From: Mucilaginibacter daejeonensis | Lineage (GTDB): Bacteria; Bacteroidota; Bacteroidia; Sphingobacteriales; Sphingobacteriaceae | Direction: 5' to 3' | Assembly (NCBI RefSeq): GCF_020783335.1 | Contig: NZ_CP086068.1 | Location: 2,666,001 to 2,730,000, forward strand | DNA: 64,000 nt | Part shown: in pieces, positions 16,997 to 24,879 of the stretch | Numbering within the stretch: the first letter of the stretch is position 1 | Layout of the letters: every line of letters begins with the position of its first letter | The notes under the pieces: model-generated | Database searches by the model: none | The model's input: only the letters and a program-made list of their open reading frames with translations | What the model was told of the DNA's origin: nothing | Program-made: the position numbers and the translations under genes

Positions 16997-17113
16997 GTCC
17001 GGGATTGTGCATAGCTATCGAAACTTCAGACCACAAACACCCGAGTCATCGCGTCCATTTAATCAAAACTTAAAATACCGCTAACTTTTCGTTCATAAAC
17101 CTGTTTTACTTTT

Positions 17114-17341
17114 ATGGAAAAAGAGGAATTTATGAACTCAACACTCGAAATAACTGACCGCGAATTTTTGATCAAGTTGGATCGGTCGAAGTTCAACGTA
17201 TCGTTCGTACGCTCTATACTTAAACTGGTAGAGTTCTCGAACCCGTCTGATGAGGACTTTTTAGTGCCCGACCGTCACATCCAGCCGAGCCAAAACCATA
17301 ACTCAGAGCCTGACTACTTTGGCAACATCGACGAAAAATAA
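17114..17341 (+). CDS. Small hypothetical protein
   Basis: I do not recognise this 75-residue acidic protein. It has a predicted helical core (STLEITDREFLIKLDRSKFN and the following SFVRSILKLVEF) and a polar, disordered-looking tail ending in FGNIDEK. A second in-frame ATG at 17132 would give 69 residues. It is supported as a gene by a strong terminator hairpin directly at its stop and a TACTTTTA box just upstream, which places the start nearly leaderless. It has no signal peptide, no cysteines and no obvious toxin-antitoxin partner. Confidence 0.65.
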   Translation: MEKEEFMNSTLEITDREFLIKLDRSKFNVSFVRSILKLVEFSNPSDEDFLVPDRHIQPSQNHNSEPDYFGNIDEK

Positions 17342-17379
17342 AAAGGCCTGAATGGTATCATCCATTCAAGCCTTTTTTG
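17341..17379. terminator. Bidirectional terminator
   Basis: AAAAGGC-TGAATGG pairs with CCATTCA-GCCTTTT around TATCAT, with a bulge, followed by a T-run on the plus strand and an A-run ahead of it. It serves the small ORF at 17114 and could also work for the opposing gene at 17457-18008. Confidence 0.85.
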
Positions 17380-17456
17380 TGTCTTTATTTTTGGCAGCTT
17401 ATCACCGAAGCGTGCTTTGGATCATCAGGTCCCTCACTCACTCCGATCGCATTCGC

Positions 17457-18008
17457 TTAAAAATTACGGTATCCGCCGCGCTGTACTTGTTGTTTGTCCA
17501 TTTGCGCCATTTGGCTCTTCATCATTTTGATTTGATCGGCCAATAGCTTATTCTTATCGTCTTTAGCGGCTTCGCTCAGGTATTGTTGCGCCTCGCGCTT
17601 GTTGCGTTTAGCCATAGCTATACCGGCAAGGCTCAATTTGGCAAGGGCCGTATTGTGCGACATGGTCATACCTAATGATAACGCCTTTTTAAAGTACTTT
17701 TCAGACTTCATGGGCGCCTTGCGCGACTCGATCAAACCGATCAGCATATTATAATAACCCCACTGACCTTTGGCCAGTTGTTTCTCGTAATCGGTGATCT
17801 TTAACAACCATTTTTCGGCCTCGTCGCTGTTCTCTTTACGCAGGTGATATTGAGCCACCAGCATGTTCTCGTTAAAGAAGTAAGTAACTAACACCAAGCC
17901 GCCTAATAGGAAAACCAGCACACCCCATCCCCAAAAACCGAAGGCACACAGGGTAACACCCGCTCCCATCACCACACAGGCTATAACTAACCGAACAATA
18001 TTTAACAT
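17457..18008 (-). CDS. Membrane-anchored TPR-like hypothetical protein
   Basis: 183 residues. Two adjacent membrane helices form the first 45 residues (LVIACVVMGAGVTLCAFGFW and VLVFLLGGLVLVTYFF), followed by a cytoplasmic helical part with TPR-like pairs (YHLRKENSDEAEKWLLKITD, SEKYFKKALSLGM, AKLSLAGIAMAKRNKREAQQ) and a charged tail. The start MLNIVRLV at 18008 is preferred over an upstream ATG because it puts the membrane helix at the N-terminus. Function unknown. It is conserved-looking rather than a spurious frame, given its TPR-like periodicity. Confidence 0.75.
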   Translation of the reverse strand: MLNIVRLVIACVVMGAGVTLCAFGFWGWGVLVFLLGGLVLVTYFFNENMLVAQYHLRKENSDEAEKWLLKITDYEKQLAKGQWGYYNMLIGLIESRKAPMKSEKYFKKALSLGMTMSHNTALAKLSLAGIAMAKRNKREAQQYLSEAAKDDKNKLLADQIKMMKSQMAQMDKQQVQRGGYRNF

Positions 18009-18083
18009 CGTTTGTACTTTTGTATGAAAGCGCAAATATCCGTTTATTTATGCGCTTAAGCAATTTACCGCTCAAATATTTAT

Positions 18084-18758
18084 ATGGCGATCGATCTGGA
18101 GCCTTCATGGCTCAATGTACTGCACGAGGAGTTCGATAAGGACTACATGCACCAGCTAAAACAGGAATTAAAAAAAGAAAAGGAAAGCGGCCATACCGTT
18201 TACCCCAAGAACAGCGATATCTTTAACGCCTTCAGGCACACCCCACTGACCAATGTAAAGGTAGTGATATTGGGTCAGGACCCTTACCATGGTGCCAACC
18301 AAGCCATGGGCCTTTCATTCGCTGTACACCGAGGCATACCGGTACCGCGATCGCTCATGAACATTTATAAAGAATTGAAGACCGACATTCCCGGCTTTGA
18401 GATACCGAACCATGGCGATCTTACCAAATGGGCCGATCAGGGCGTACTGTTACTGAACGCCACATTGACCGTTAGAGCATCAGAGGCCGGTTCACATCAA
18501 AGATTTGGCTGGGAAAAGTTCACCGATACGGTCATCCGTAAGATATCTGAAGAAAAAGAAGGCGTGGTATTCCTGTTATGGGGCCGCTTTGCACAGGCCA
18601 AAGCCGACCTGATCGATCAGCGTAAGCACCACATCCTGAAAGCTGCGCACCCGTCGCCATTTTCGGCCGATAACGGTTTCTTCGGATGCCACCACTTTTC
18701 AACGACCAACGAGATACTGAGAAAGGAAGGAAAACAGGAGATCGATTGGCAGGTGTGA
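18084..18758 (+). CDS. ung: Uracil-DNA glycosylase, family 1
   Basis: Removes uracil from DNA to start base-excision repair. The 224 residues match the family. The catalytic water-activating motif is VILGQDPYHG, uracil recognition is through LLLNATLTV, and the DNA-minor-groove loop HPSPFSADNGFFGCHHF carries the catalytic His. It is cytosolic and monomeric. It is divergent from the membrane TPR gene with 75 bases between starts. The ATG at 18084 (MAIDLEPSW) fits the family start. Confidence 0.97.
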   Translation: MAIDLEPSWLNVLHEEFDKDYMHQLKQELKKEKESGHTVYPKNSDIFNAFRHTPLTNVKVVILGQDPYHGANQAMGLSFAVHRGIPVPRSLMNIYKELKTDIPGFEIPNHGDLTKWADQGVLLLNATLTVRASEAGSHQRFGWEKFTDTVIRKISEEKEGVVFLLWGRFAQAKADLIDQRKHHILKAAHPSPFSADNGFFGCHHFSTTNEILRKEGKQEIDWQV

Positions 18759-18866
18759 TGTGGAGAATGTGCAAATGCGGAGATGAGCGTATGTGCAGAT
18801 CATGTTTAGATGTAGGGTAAATTTATTATTCACACATCCGCACATCTATTTATTTGCACATCCTAC
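18759..18866. repeat. GTGCAAAT/GTGCGGAT-type inverted pair between ung and the Rrf2 gene
   Basis: The left half (18759-18800) reads GTGGAGAATGTGCAAATGCG and on. The right half on the minus strand (18866-18830) reads GGATGTGCAAATAAATAGAT and on to GTGCGGATGTGTGAA. They are inverted, diverged copies. A related fragment lies at 56029-56056. It may also act as a poor terminator for the convergent genes. Confidence 0.55.
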
Positions 18867-19312
18867 AACCCCACCAAGGCCGAATCACCTAAGTTCACCT
18901 CTTTGTTGATAAGGTCTTCGATGCTGGTCTCGGATAGTATTTTAAGCGTGGCGTCGCGAATATCGAGGAACATGGAGCGTATACCACAGGTTGACTCGTT
19001 GTGACATTCCTCGCAACGGTGGTAAAAGTTAAGGCTCACGCAGGGCACCATCGCGATGGGGCCGTCGGTGATCCGCAGGATGTTGACCAGGTAAATATCC
19101 TTGGGGTCCTTATTAAGTGCGTAACCACCGCCTGCACCTTTTTTGCTATATAAAAAGCCAGCCTTACGCAGCTCGAGCAAGATCACCTCTAAAAATTTTT
19201 TAGGTATCTTTTCCAGCTCAGCGATCTGTGCGATCTGCATAGGCGGCTGATCTTTGTTCTTGCCTAATACGATCAGCGCCTTGATGGCATATTTGGTCTT
19301 TTTAGATAGCAT
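18863..19312 (-). CDS. Rrf2-family transcriptional regulator with cysteine cluster
   Basis: 149-residue winged-helix regulator. The Rrf2 DNA-binding part begins MLSKKTKYAIKALIVLG, continues with IAQIAELEKIPKKFLEVILLELRKAG, and has the wing GAGGGYALNKDP. The sensor loop holds four cysteines in PCVSLNFYHRCEECHNESTC, in the region where IscR/NsrR relatives bind an Fe-S cluster, so it probably senses iron-sulfur status, oxidation or nitric oxide. The start at 19312 is chosen over an ATG 14 codons upstream because it gives the family N-terminus. Targets are not evident; the ABC cluster starting at 19484 is divergent and is one possibility. Confidence 0.9.
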   Translation of the reverse strand: MLSKKTKYAIKALIVLGKNKDQPPMQIAQIAELEKIPKKFLEVILLELRKAGFLYSKKGAGGGYALNKDPKDIYLVNILRITDGPIAMVPCVSLNFYHRCEECHNESTCGIRSMFLDIRDATLKILSETSIEDLINKEVNLGDSALVGL

Positions 19313-19483
19313 AGATCTTTTGAATAGGTGCAAAAATAATAAAAAAGCGAACACCCTATGCCAAACAATATTTGGCGCCGCAAGGTGTAATGTATTTTGA
19401 ATGTCACGATGATAACAGGCGGTCTATTATTTGTAACATCTACGGCGCGCCGCGGTCAAAAAGTTAAATTTAATAAATAATTA

Positions 19484-20179
19484 GTGGAAACCATACTCGA
19501 CGTAACTGACCTGGGTAAACAATATCAAAGTGCCGGCAAGACCCTTTCGGTGCTGGAGGATGTTAACTTTAGCATCGCCACCGGTTCAAGCAATGCCATC
19601 GTTGGACCTTCGGGCAGCGGCAAGACCACGCTGCTTGGGCTTTGTGCCGGACTGGACCGGTCTACCTCAGGCAGTGTGAAGCTTAACGGCATCGACCTTA
19701 ACCTTTTAAATGAAGATAAGCGTGCGCAGGTACGCAACCAATATGTAGGCTTCATCTTCCAGAACTTCCAGCTCTTGGCTACCCTTACCGCACTTGAGAA
19801 CGTGATGGTGCCGCTGGAATTAAGAGGAGAACGCAACATTAAAGCACGCGCCATGGACCTGTTAGATAAGGTAGGCCTGGCGGGCCGCAGTCACCACTAC
19901 CCTACTCAATTGTCAGGCGGCGAGCAGCAGCGTGTTTCGATAGCACGGGCCTTTTCTAATCAGCCTAAAATTTTATTTGCCGACGAGCCAACCGGTAACC
20001 TTGATGCAGAGACCGGCGACCGGGTAGAGAAGCTGTTGTTCGACCTAAACCGTGACGCCGGTACCACACTTGTATTGGTAACACACGACCTGGAGCTGGC
20101 CGGCAAAACACAGCGTATCCTCCGCATTAAAGGCGGCAAACTGGTTTCAGACGAAAAGATCGACCGCAATGAACAATAA
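19484..20179 (+). CDS. ABC transporter ATP-binding protein, YbbA/LolD type
   Basis: 231-residue ATPase. Walker A is GPSGSGKTT, Q-loop IFQNFQLL, signature LSGGEQQR, Walker B ILFADEPTGNLD and H-loop VTHD: all intact. It belongs to the LolD/MacB/YbbA group that powers FtsX-like permeases. The start is GTG 19484. Its 3' end overlaps the permease gene by 11 bases. The neighbours (8-TM-type permease, then TesA-like lipoprotein) reproduce the E. coli ybbA-ybbP-tesA arrangement, which is why YbbA is more likely than LolD. Confidence 0.93.
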   Translation: METILDVTDLGKQYQSAGKTLSVLEDVNFSIATGSSNAIVGPSGSGKTTLLGLCAGLDRSTSGSVKLNGIDLNLLNEDKRAQVRNQYVGFIFQNFQLLATLTALENVMVPLELRGERNIKARAMDLLDKVGLAGRSHHYPTQLSGGEQQRVSIARAFSNQPKILFADEPTGNLDAETGDRVEKLLFDLNRDAGTTLVLVTHDLELAGKTQRILRIKGGKLVSDEKIDRNEQ

Positions 20180-22736
20180 CGCAGCGAACATGGCTGACCT
20201 CAAACGGGGAACCGACATTGGCTGGCTGTTCAGGATGGCCTGGCGCGATAGCCGACGCAACCGGTCAAGGTTGTTCCTTTTCATATCATCTATCATTTTG
20301 GGCATAGCTGCCCTGGTTGCCATTTATTCTTTTGGCTATAACCTCCGTCAGGACATCAACGACCAGGCCGCAACACTAGTAGGCGCCGACCTGGTGATCA
20401 CTGCCAACCACGAAGCCGCTAAGGACATTAAGCCAGTTTTAGACACCCTTGGCACCGAGCGATCAGAGGAAAGAAACTTTGCATCGATGGTGTACTTCCC
20501 TAAAGGAGCAAGTACACGTTTAGTACAGATCCGTGCATTGCAGGGAGGGTTTCCTTATTATGGGGATATAGAGACCAATCCGGCAGCGGCTTCACAGTCG
20601 TTCAAAAAAGGAAAGTATGCCTTGGTAGATGGTGCGGTGATGCAGCAGTTCAAGGTAAAAGTAGGCGATACCATTAAGGTGGGTAAGGTCGACTTTGTGA
20701 TCGCCGGCGCATTGAACAGTGCCCCTGGTCAGACCGGTCTTTCGGCAGGGATTGCACCCGTGGTGTATATCCCGATGCAGTACCTTAACGCCACCGGGCT
20801 GGTGGACCGTGGCAGCCGTATCAACTACAGCTACTACTACAAATTTGACCACCGAACTGATGTGGACAAGTTAGCTGAAAAGCTTGATGACCGCCTGGAC
20901 AAGGCCGGCATGCACTATGAGACCATCGAGACGCGTAAACAAAACACCGGCCGTGCGTTCAGTGATCTGAATAAGTTCCTTTCGCAAGTAGGCTTTGTTG
21001 CCTTGCTGTTGGGTTGTATAGGTGTGGCCAGCGCCACGCAGATCTACATCCGCGAAAAGGTACAATCCATCGCTGTATTGCGTTGCCTTGGCGTAAAGGC
21101 ATCAGAAGCGTTCCTCATCTTTTTGATACAGATCGCTGGCATAGGACTGATCGGCTCTATCGTTGGCTCGATATTGGGTGCGGCCATACAACTTATTCTG
21201 CCTGCTGTGTTCAAAGACCTGTTGCCTTTCGAGGTGTCATCATCTATCTCATGGCTGGCTATTGGTCAAGGCATTATATTGGGCGTGATCATCTCTGTGC
21301 TGTTCGCATTAATGCCACTGATCAGTATACGCAATATATCTCCGTTAAATACGCTACGCTCGGCTTACGAAAATGTGAGCTCCGTGCGCGATCCTTTGCG
21401 TTGGCTGGTATACCTATTGGTGATCGCCTTTTTGATGTTGTTCAGCTATCTCCAATTAAATAGTTGGATGGCAAGTATGATCTTCACGATAGCTATACTC
21501 GTGGCATTCCTGATACTAACACTCACGGCCTTGTTGCTCATGTGGTTGATCCGCCTGTTGATGAAGGGCTCATGGAGTTACCTCGTGCGCCAGGGTTTTG
21601 CCAACTTGTATCGACCAAATAACCAAACGGTGATCCTGATGGTGTCTATTGGATTGAGTACCGCTTTCATTTGCCTGCTGATCTTCATGCAATCGTTGCT
21701 GATCCAACAGGTAAGTCTATCTGCCAGTGGCAATCAGCCCAATATGATCTTGTTCGACATACAGACCGCGCAAGAAAAGGGCGTAGTTGAACTGGCCTGG
21801 CAAAACAAGTTGCCGATCATACAACAGGTACCCATCGTGACCATCCACATCGACAAGATCAATGGCAAGACCGCTACAGCTTTACCAAAGGACAGCACTG
21901 CCAACGACATGCGAAAAGCTTTCAGCTACGAATACCGGGTGACCTACCGTAATTTCCTGACCGCTTCGGAAAAAGTAAGCGAGGGCAAATGGATCGGCGA
22001 GGCTAAAGAAGGTGAAGCTGTGCCTGTATCACTAGATGAGCGCCTGGCACGCCGGATCAAGGTGAAGGTGAATGACAAGATCACCTTTAACGTGCAAGGC
22101 ATGCCGGTCGATGCCTATGTGGCCAACCTGCGCAAAGTGAACTGGAACAAGGTGCAAACCAATTTCCAGGTGGTGTTCCCTATCGGTGTGTTGGAGCAGG
22201 CACCGCAGTTTCATGTGTTGTTAACGCATGTGCCGTCGCCAGCAGTGTCGGCCAAATTTCAGGGTGCGGTGGTAAAAGCTTATCCGAACGTGTCCATCGT
22301 AGACCTTGGCCTGGTGCTAACCGTGCTGGACCAGATACTGGACAAGATCGGTTATGTGATCAAGTTCATGAGCGGTTTCAGCATCGCTACAGGCATCATC
22401 GTGCTCATTGCATCGGTACGGATCAGCAAATATCAACGCATCAAGGAGAGCGTATTACTGCGCACCATAGGTGGCAGTCGCCGCCAGATCCTGACCATCA
22501 ATGCGCTGGAATATCTTTTCCTTGGTGCGCTATCAGCCCTCACCGGAATCCTGATCGCTATCGTCGGTGCCTGGCTGCTGGCTAAATACAGTTTCGAGAT
22601 ACCGTTCAACATCAGTTTTGTTCCGGCCATAGCACTATTCGGCATAAGCATTGCGCTTACCATAGCGATCGGCTTGCTCAACAGCCGCGGCGTATTGAAC
22701 CGTCCGCCACTGGAGGTGCTCCGGTCAGATACATAA
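20169..22736 (+). CDS. FtsX-like ABC permease, YbbP type
   Basis: 855 residues with the YbbP architecture: one membrane helix near residue 40 (LFLFISSIILGIAALVAIYS), a first periplasmic domain (about 60-260), membrane helices grouped at about 275-385 and 410-470, a further helix near 490-515, a second periplasmic domain (about 520-725), and three final helices (about 730-850). Two FtsX domains are present (around 270-390 and 735-850). The protein is a mechanotransmission-type permease working with the ATPase encoded just upstream; the substrate is unknown. Codon use is like the neighbours. Confidence 0.92.
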   Translation: MNNNAANMADLKRGTDIGWLFRMAWRDSRRNRSRLFLFISSIILGIAALVAIYSFGYNLRQDINDQAATLVGADLVITANHEAAKDIKPVLDTLGTERSEERNFASMVYFPKGASTRLVQIRALQGGFPYYGDIETNPAAASQSFKKGKYALVDGAVMQQFKVKVGDTIKVGKVDFVIAGALNSAPGQTGLSAGIAPVVYIPMQYLNATGLVDRGSRINYSYYYKFDHRTDVDKLAEKLDDRLDKAGMHYETIETRKQNTGRAFSDLNKFLSQVGFVALLLGCIGVASATQIYIREKVQSIAVLRCLGVKASEAFLIFLIQIAGIGLIGSIVGSILGAAIQLILPAVFKDLLPFEVSSSISWLAIGQGIILGVIISVLFALMPLISIRNISPLNTLRSAYENVSSVRDPLRWLVYLLVIAFLMLFSYLQLNSWMASMIFTIAILVAFLILTLTALLLMWLIRLLMKGSWSYLVRQGFANLYRPNNQTVILMVSIGLSTAFICLLIFMQSLLIQQVSLSASGNQPNMILFDIQTAQEKGVVELAWQNKLPIIQQVPIVTIHIDKINGKTATALPKDSTANDMRKAFSYEYRVTYRNFLTASEKVSEGKWIGEAKEGEAVPVSLDERLARRIKVKVNDKITFNVQGMPVDAYVANLRKVNWNKVQTNFQVVFPIGVLEQAPQFHVLLTHVPSPAVSAKFQGAVVKAYPNVSIVDLGLVLTVLDQILDKIGYVIKFMSGFSIATGIIVLIASVRISKYQRIKESVLLRTIGGSRRQILTINALEYLFLGALSALTGILIAIVGAWLLAKYSFEIPFNISFVPAIALFGISIALTIAIGLLNSRGVLNRPPLEVLRSDT

Positions 22737-22746
22737 CGTTACTTAC

Positions 22747-23439
22747 ATGATCAACATTAAAAAGATAAACGCATTCCTGTTAGGTGCCACCATACTATTG
22801 AGCGCTTGCAATAACGCAGGTGACCAGAACGCCGAACAGCGTGACACGACTACCAGTGCTGCGCAGGCTTCAAATAGTAAGCCGGTCAAGACCGTCCTCA
22901 TCTTTGGTGACAGCCTTACCGCAGGTTACGGCCTGGACGACCCGGCTACAGAGGCCTACCCAAGTGTACTACAGGATAAGATCAAAGCGGCCAAGCTGCC
23001 GTACAAAGTGATCAACGCCGGCAACAGCGGCGAGACCACCGCCGGAGGTCTGGGCCGGATCGACTGGGTGCTACGACAAAAGGTGGATATTTTTGTGTTA
23101 GAGCTGGGTGCAAACGATGGTTTACGTGGTGTCCCCGTAAGCGAAACTGCCGCCAACCTGCAAAAGATAATCGATAGAGTAAAAGCCAAATACCCGGACG
23201 CTAAACTGGTGATGGCAGGTATGCAGGTACCACCAAGCATGGGAGCCGATTACGCGAACGATTTTAAAGCCGTGTTCCCTACCCTGGCCACTAAAAATAA
23301 TATGGTGTTAGTACCATTCCTGTTGGATCATGTTGGCGGAGTGGCCAAGTTGAACCAGGCAGATGGTATTCATCCAACTAAAAAAGGCGCCAAGATCGTG
23401 GCTGAAAATGTTTGGAGAGTATTGAAGGGAATACTGTAA
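22747..23439 (+). CDS. SGNH/GDSL hydrolase, TesA-like lipoprotein
   Basis: 230-residue esterase or lysophospholipase/thioesterase of the TesA group. The block I nucleophile is FGDSLTAGYGL, block II NAGNSGETT, block III LELGANDGLRG and block V DGIHPTKKG with the Asp-His pair. The N-terminus is a lipoprotein signal with lipobox LLSAC (Cys20), so the enzyme is membrane-anchored, unlike the soluble periplasmic E. coli TesA. It lies 10 bases behind the YbbP-like permease. The clustering suggests a shared role in envelope lipid handling (inference). Confidence 0.92.
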   Translation: MINIKKINAFLLGATILLSACNNAGDQNAEQRDTTTSAAQASNSKPVKTVLIFGDSLTAGYGLDDPATEAYPSVLQDKIKAAKLPYKVINAGNSGETTAGGLGRIDWVLRQKVDIFVLELGANDGLRGVPVSETAANLQKIIDRVKAKYPDAKLVMAGMQVPPSMGADYANDFKAVFPTLATKNNMVLVPFLLDHVGGVAKLNQADGIHPTKKGAKIVAENVWRVLKGIL

Positions 23440-23447
23440 ACTAAGAT

Positions 23448-23521
23448 GCCATCGCTAAATGTGATAAGCGATGGCGTGATATATCTATAAAGGTATCACA
23501 TAAATGCTGATGCCTTTTTTT
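23448..23521. terminator. Two hairpins between convergent tesA-like and aroB genes
   Basis: GCCATCGCT (23448-23456) pairs with AGCGATGGC (23467-23475). A second stem, AAAGGTATCA (23489-23498) with TGATGCCTTT (23508-23517, one G-U pair), is followed by a T-run. The second is a good terminator for the plus strand. Confidence 0.8.
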
Positions 23522-23530
23522 ATTGAACTT

Positions 23531-24601
23531 TTATAAGCTACGGTAAAAGGTCAAGCTTTCGCAAAGCTCTTCTTCGGTGCAAATGTTGTCGATGCTGCAC
23601 TGGCCAATCTTTTGCAGCAGGGTGCAATTGATCTTTCCGTGTTGATTCTTTTTATCGGCACGCATCAGCGTACTCAATACTGGGTAGCACGATTCCTCGA
23701 ACTCGTATTTAGGATACATGCCAGTAAGCACTTGAATGATCTCCAGCAATTCAGTTTCGCTTAGGCCGATCTTTTTGTGTGATAGCCAAGCCTCACAGAT
23801 CATACCGATCGCCACCGCTTCGCCGTGGGTGATGTGCTTCTCTCCGTCGTTCTGTAAAGAGTACGTTTCTACCGCATGACCAACCGTATGGCCAAAGTTC
23901 AGACACTTCCGATAGCCTTTTTCCAAAGGATCACCTACCACTACCCGGTTCTTGATCGCTACCGAACGGTAAACCAATTCAGGTGCAGGCGCGCCGCTTT
24001 GCATACCGGCAGCTTTCAGGTCGTTCCAGTAAGCTGCATCCTCGATCAGGCCATGCTTCAACATCTCGGCGTAGCCCGACAGGATCTGGCGTGGTGGTAA
24101 GGTCTGTAAGAATGCTGGTTCAATGAATACAGCTTTAGGCTGGGTAAAGGTGCCGATGATGTTCTTCAGGTTATCGAAGTCGATACCCGTTTTACCGCCT
24201 ACCGAGGCATCCACTTGTGATAACAAGGTGGTGGGCACCTGTACAAAGTCGATACCGCGCTTGTAGGTGCTGGCCGCAAAGCCGCCCATATCACCGATCA
24301 CGCCGCCGCCCAGATTGATCATCAACGCGTGACGATCGGCTCCAAAGTCGATCAGCATTTTCCAGATGCCTGCGCAAAAGTCGATGTTCTTGCTTTCCTC
24401 ACCGGCATTAACCTCTATCACATCATACTGATCGTTCAAATGTTCAAAGCGGCTTTGCAGCAGTGGTAAACAATGTTCGCCAGTGTGCTCATCAGTGAGG
24501 ATGAAAAAGCGGGAATAATTACCTTGTTCAACTAAATTGACCAGCTGATCAAGGGTGTCGTTAAAATATACGGGATAGCTAATACTTTCGAGAGTCTCCA
24601 T
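23531..24601 (-). CDS. aroB: 3-dehydroquinate synthase
   Basis: Second step of the shikimate pathway: converts DAHP to 3-dehydroquinate with NAD+ and a divalent metal. 356 residues. Visible are the NAD-binding LGGGVIGDMGGF, the Lys-rich site TTLLSQVDASVGGKTGID, and the metal ligands Glu in GYAEMLKHGLI and His in NFGHTVGHAVE and THGEAVAIGM. The start METLESISYPVYF at 24601 is chosen over an ATG 15 codons upstream that would overlap the S4 gene. It follows the S4-domain gene by four bases, so the two are probably co-translated. Confidence 0.96.
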   Translation of the reverse strand: METLESISYPVYFNDTLDQLVNLVEQGNYSRFFILTDEHTGEHCLPLLQSRFEHLNDQYDVIEVNAGEESKNIDFCAGIWKMLIDFGADRHALMINLGGGVIGDMGGFAASTYKRGIDFVQVPTTLLSQVDASVGGKTGIDFDNLKNIIGTFTQPKAVFIEPAFLQTLPPRQILSGYAEMLKHGLIEDAAYWNDLKAAGMQSGAPAPELVYRSVAIKNRVVVGDPLEKGYRKCLNFGHTVGHAVETYSLQNDGEKHITHGEAVAIGMICEAWLSHKKIGLSETELLEIIQVLTGMYPKYEFEESCYPVLSTLMRADKKNQHGKINCTLLQKIGQCSIDNICTEEELCESLTFYRSL

Positions 24602-24605
24602 TATG

Positions 24606-24812
24606 TTAAACGACCATGATCTTTTTGGATCTGAATTCGACCACATCGCCGCGCTTTACTTTCAAACGCTTACGCAGATCGACCTGGCCGTTATATTTCA
24701 CCTCACCTTCGGCAACAACGATCTGTGCCTCGCCGCCGGTATACACTAAACCGGTAGCCTTAAGGAGTTGGATCATAGGGATAAAATCTCCCTCGAGTTT
24801 AAATTCGATCAT
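24606..24812 (-). CDS. S4-domain RNA-binding protein, YbcJ/RqcP-like
   Basis: A 68-residue stand-alone S4 domain. The fold core is visible as FKLEGDFIPMIQLLKATGL, the conserved GGEAQIVVAEGEVKYNGQ and the basic RNA-binding DLRKRLKVKRGDVVEF. Relatives are YbcJ of E. coli and RqcP/YlmH-type ribosome-quality-control factors; short stand-alone forms are usual. It precedes aroB in a two-gene unit. RNA target unknown. Confidence 0.88.
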   Translation of the reverse strand: MIEFKLEGDFIPMIQLLKATGLVYTGGEAQIVVAEGEVKYNGQVDLRKRLKVKRGDVVEFRSKKIMVV

Positions 24813-24868
24813 GGTGGCCGCAAAAATAAACTATTAAGACATAAGATCGTTATAAAGATCCATTTTTC

Positions 24869-24876
24869 TAACTTTG
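24869..24876 (+). promoter_or_regulatory. -7 promoter box TAACTTTG of proline dehydrogenase
   Basis: An exact TAnnTTTG match, ending three bases before the first possible ATG (24880) and six before the second (24883). It argues against the TTG at 24874 as start codon and for a leaderless message. Confidence 0.6.
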
Positions 24877-24879
24877 CAC

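Noticed and set aside
16879..17073. 64-codon plus-strand ORF
   Set aside because: It is made of the inverted GTCATGCYGAACTTG repeat pair; no protein similarity.
24874..24879. TTG 24874 as start of proline dehydrogenase
   Set aside because: The codon is part of the -7 promoter box, so it would not be in the message.
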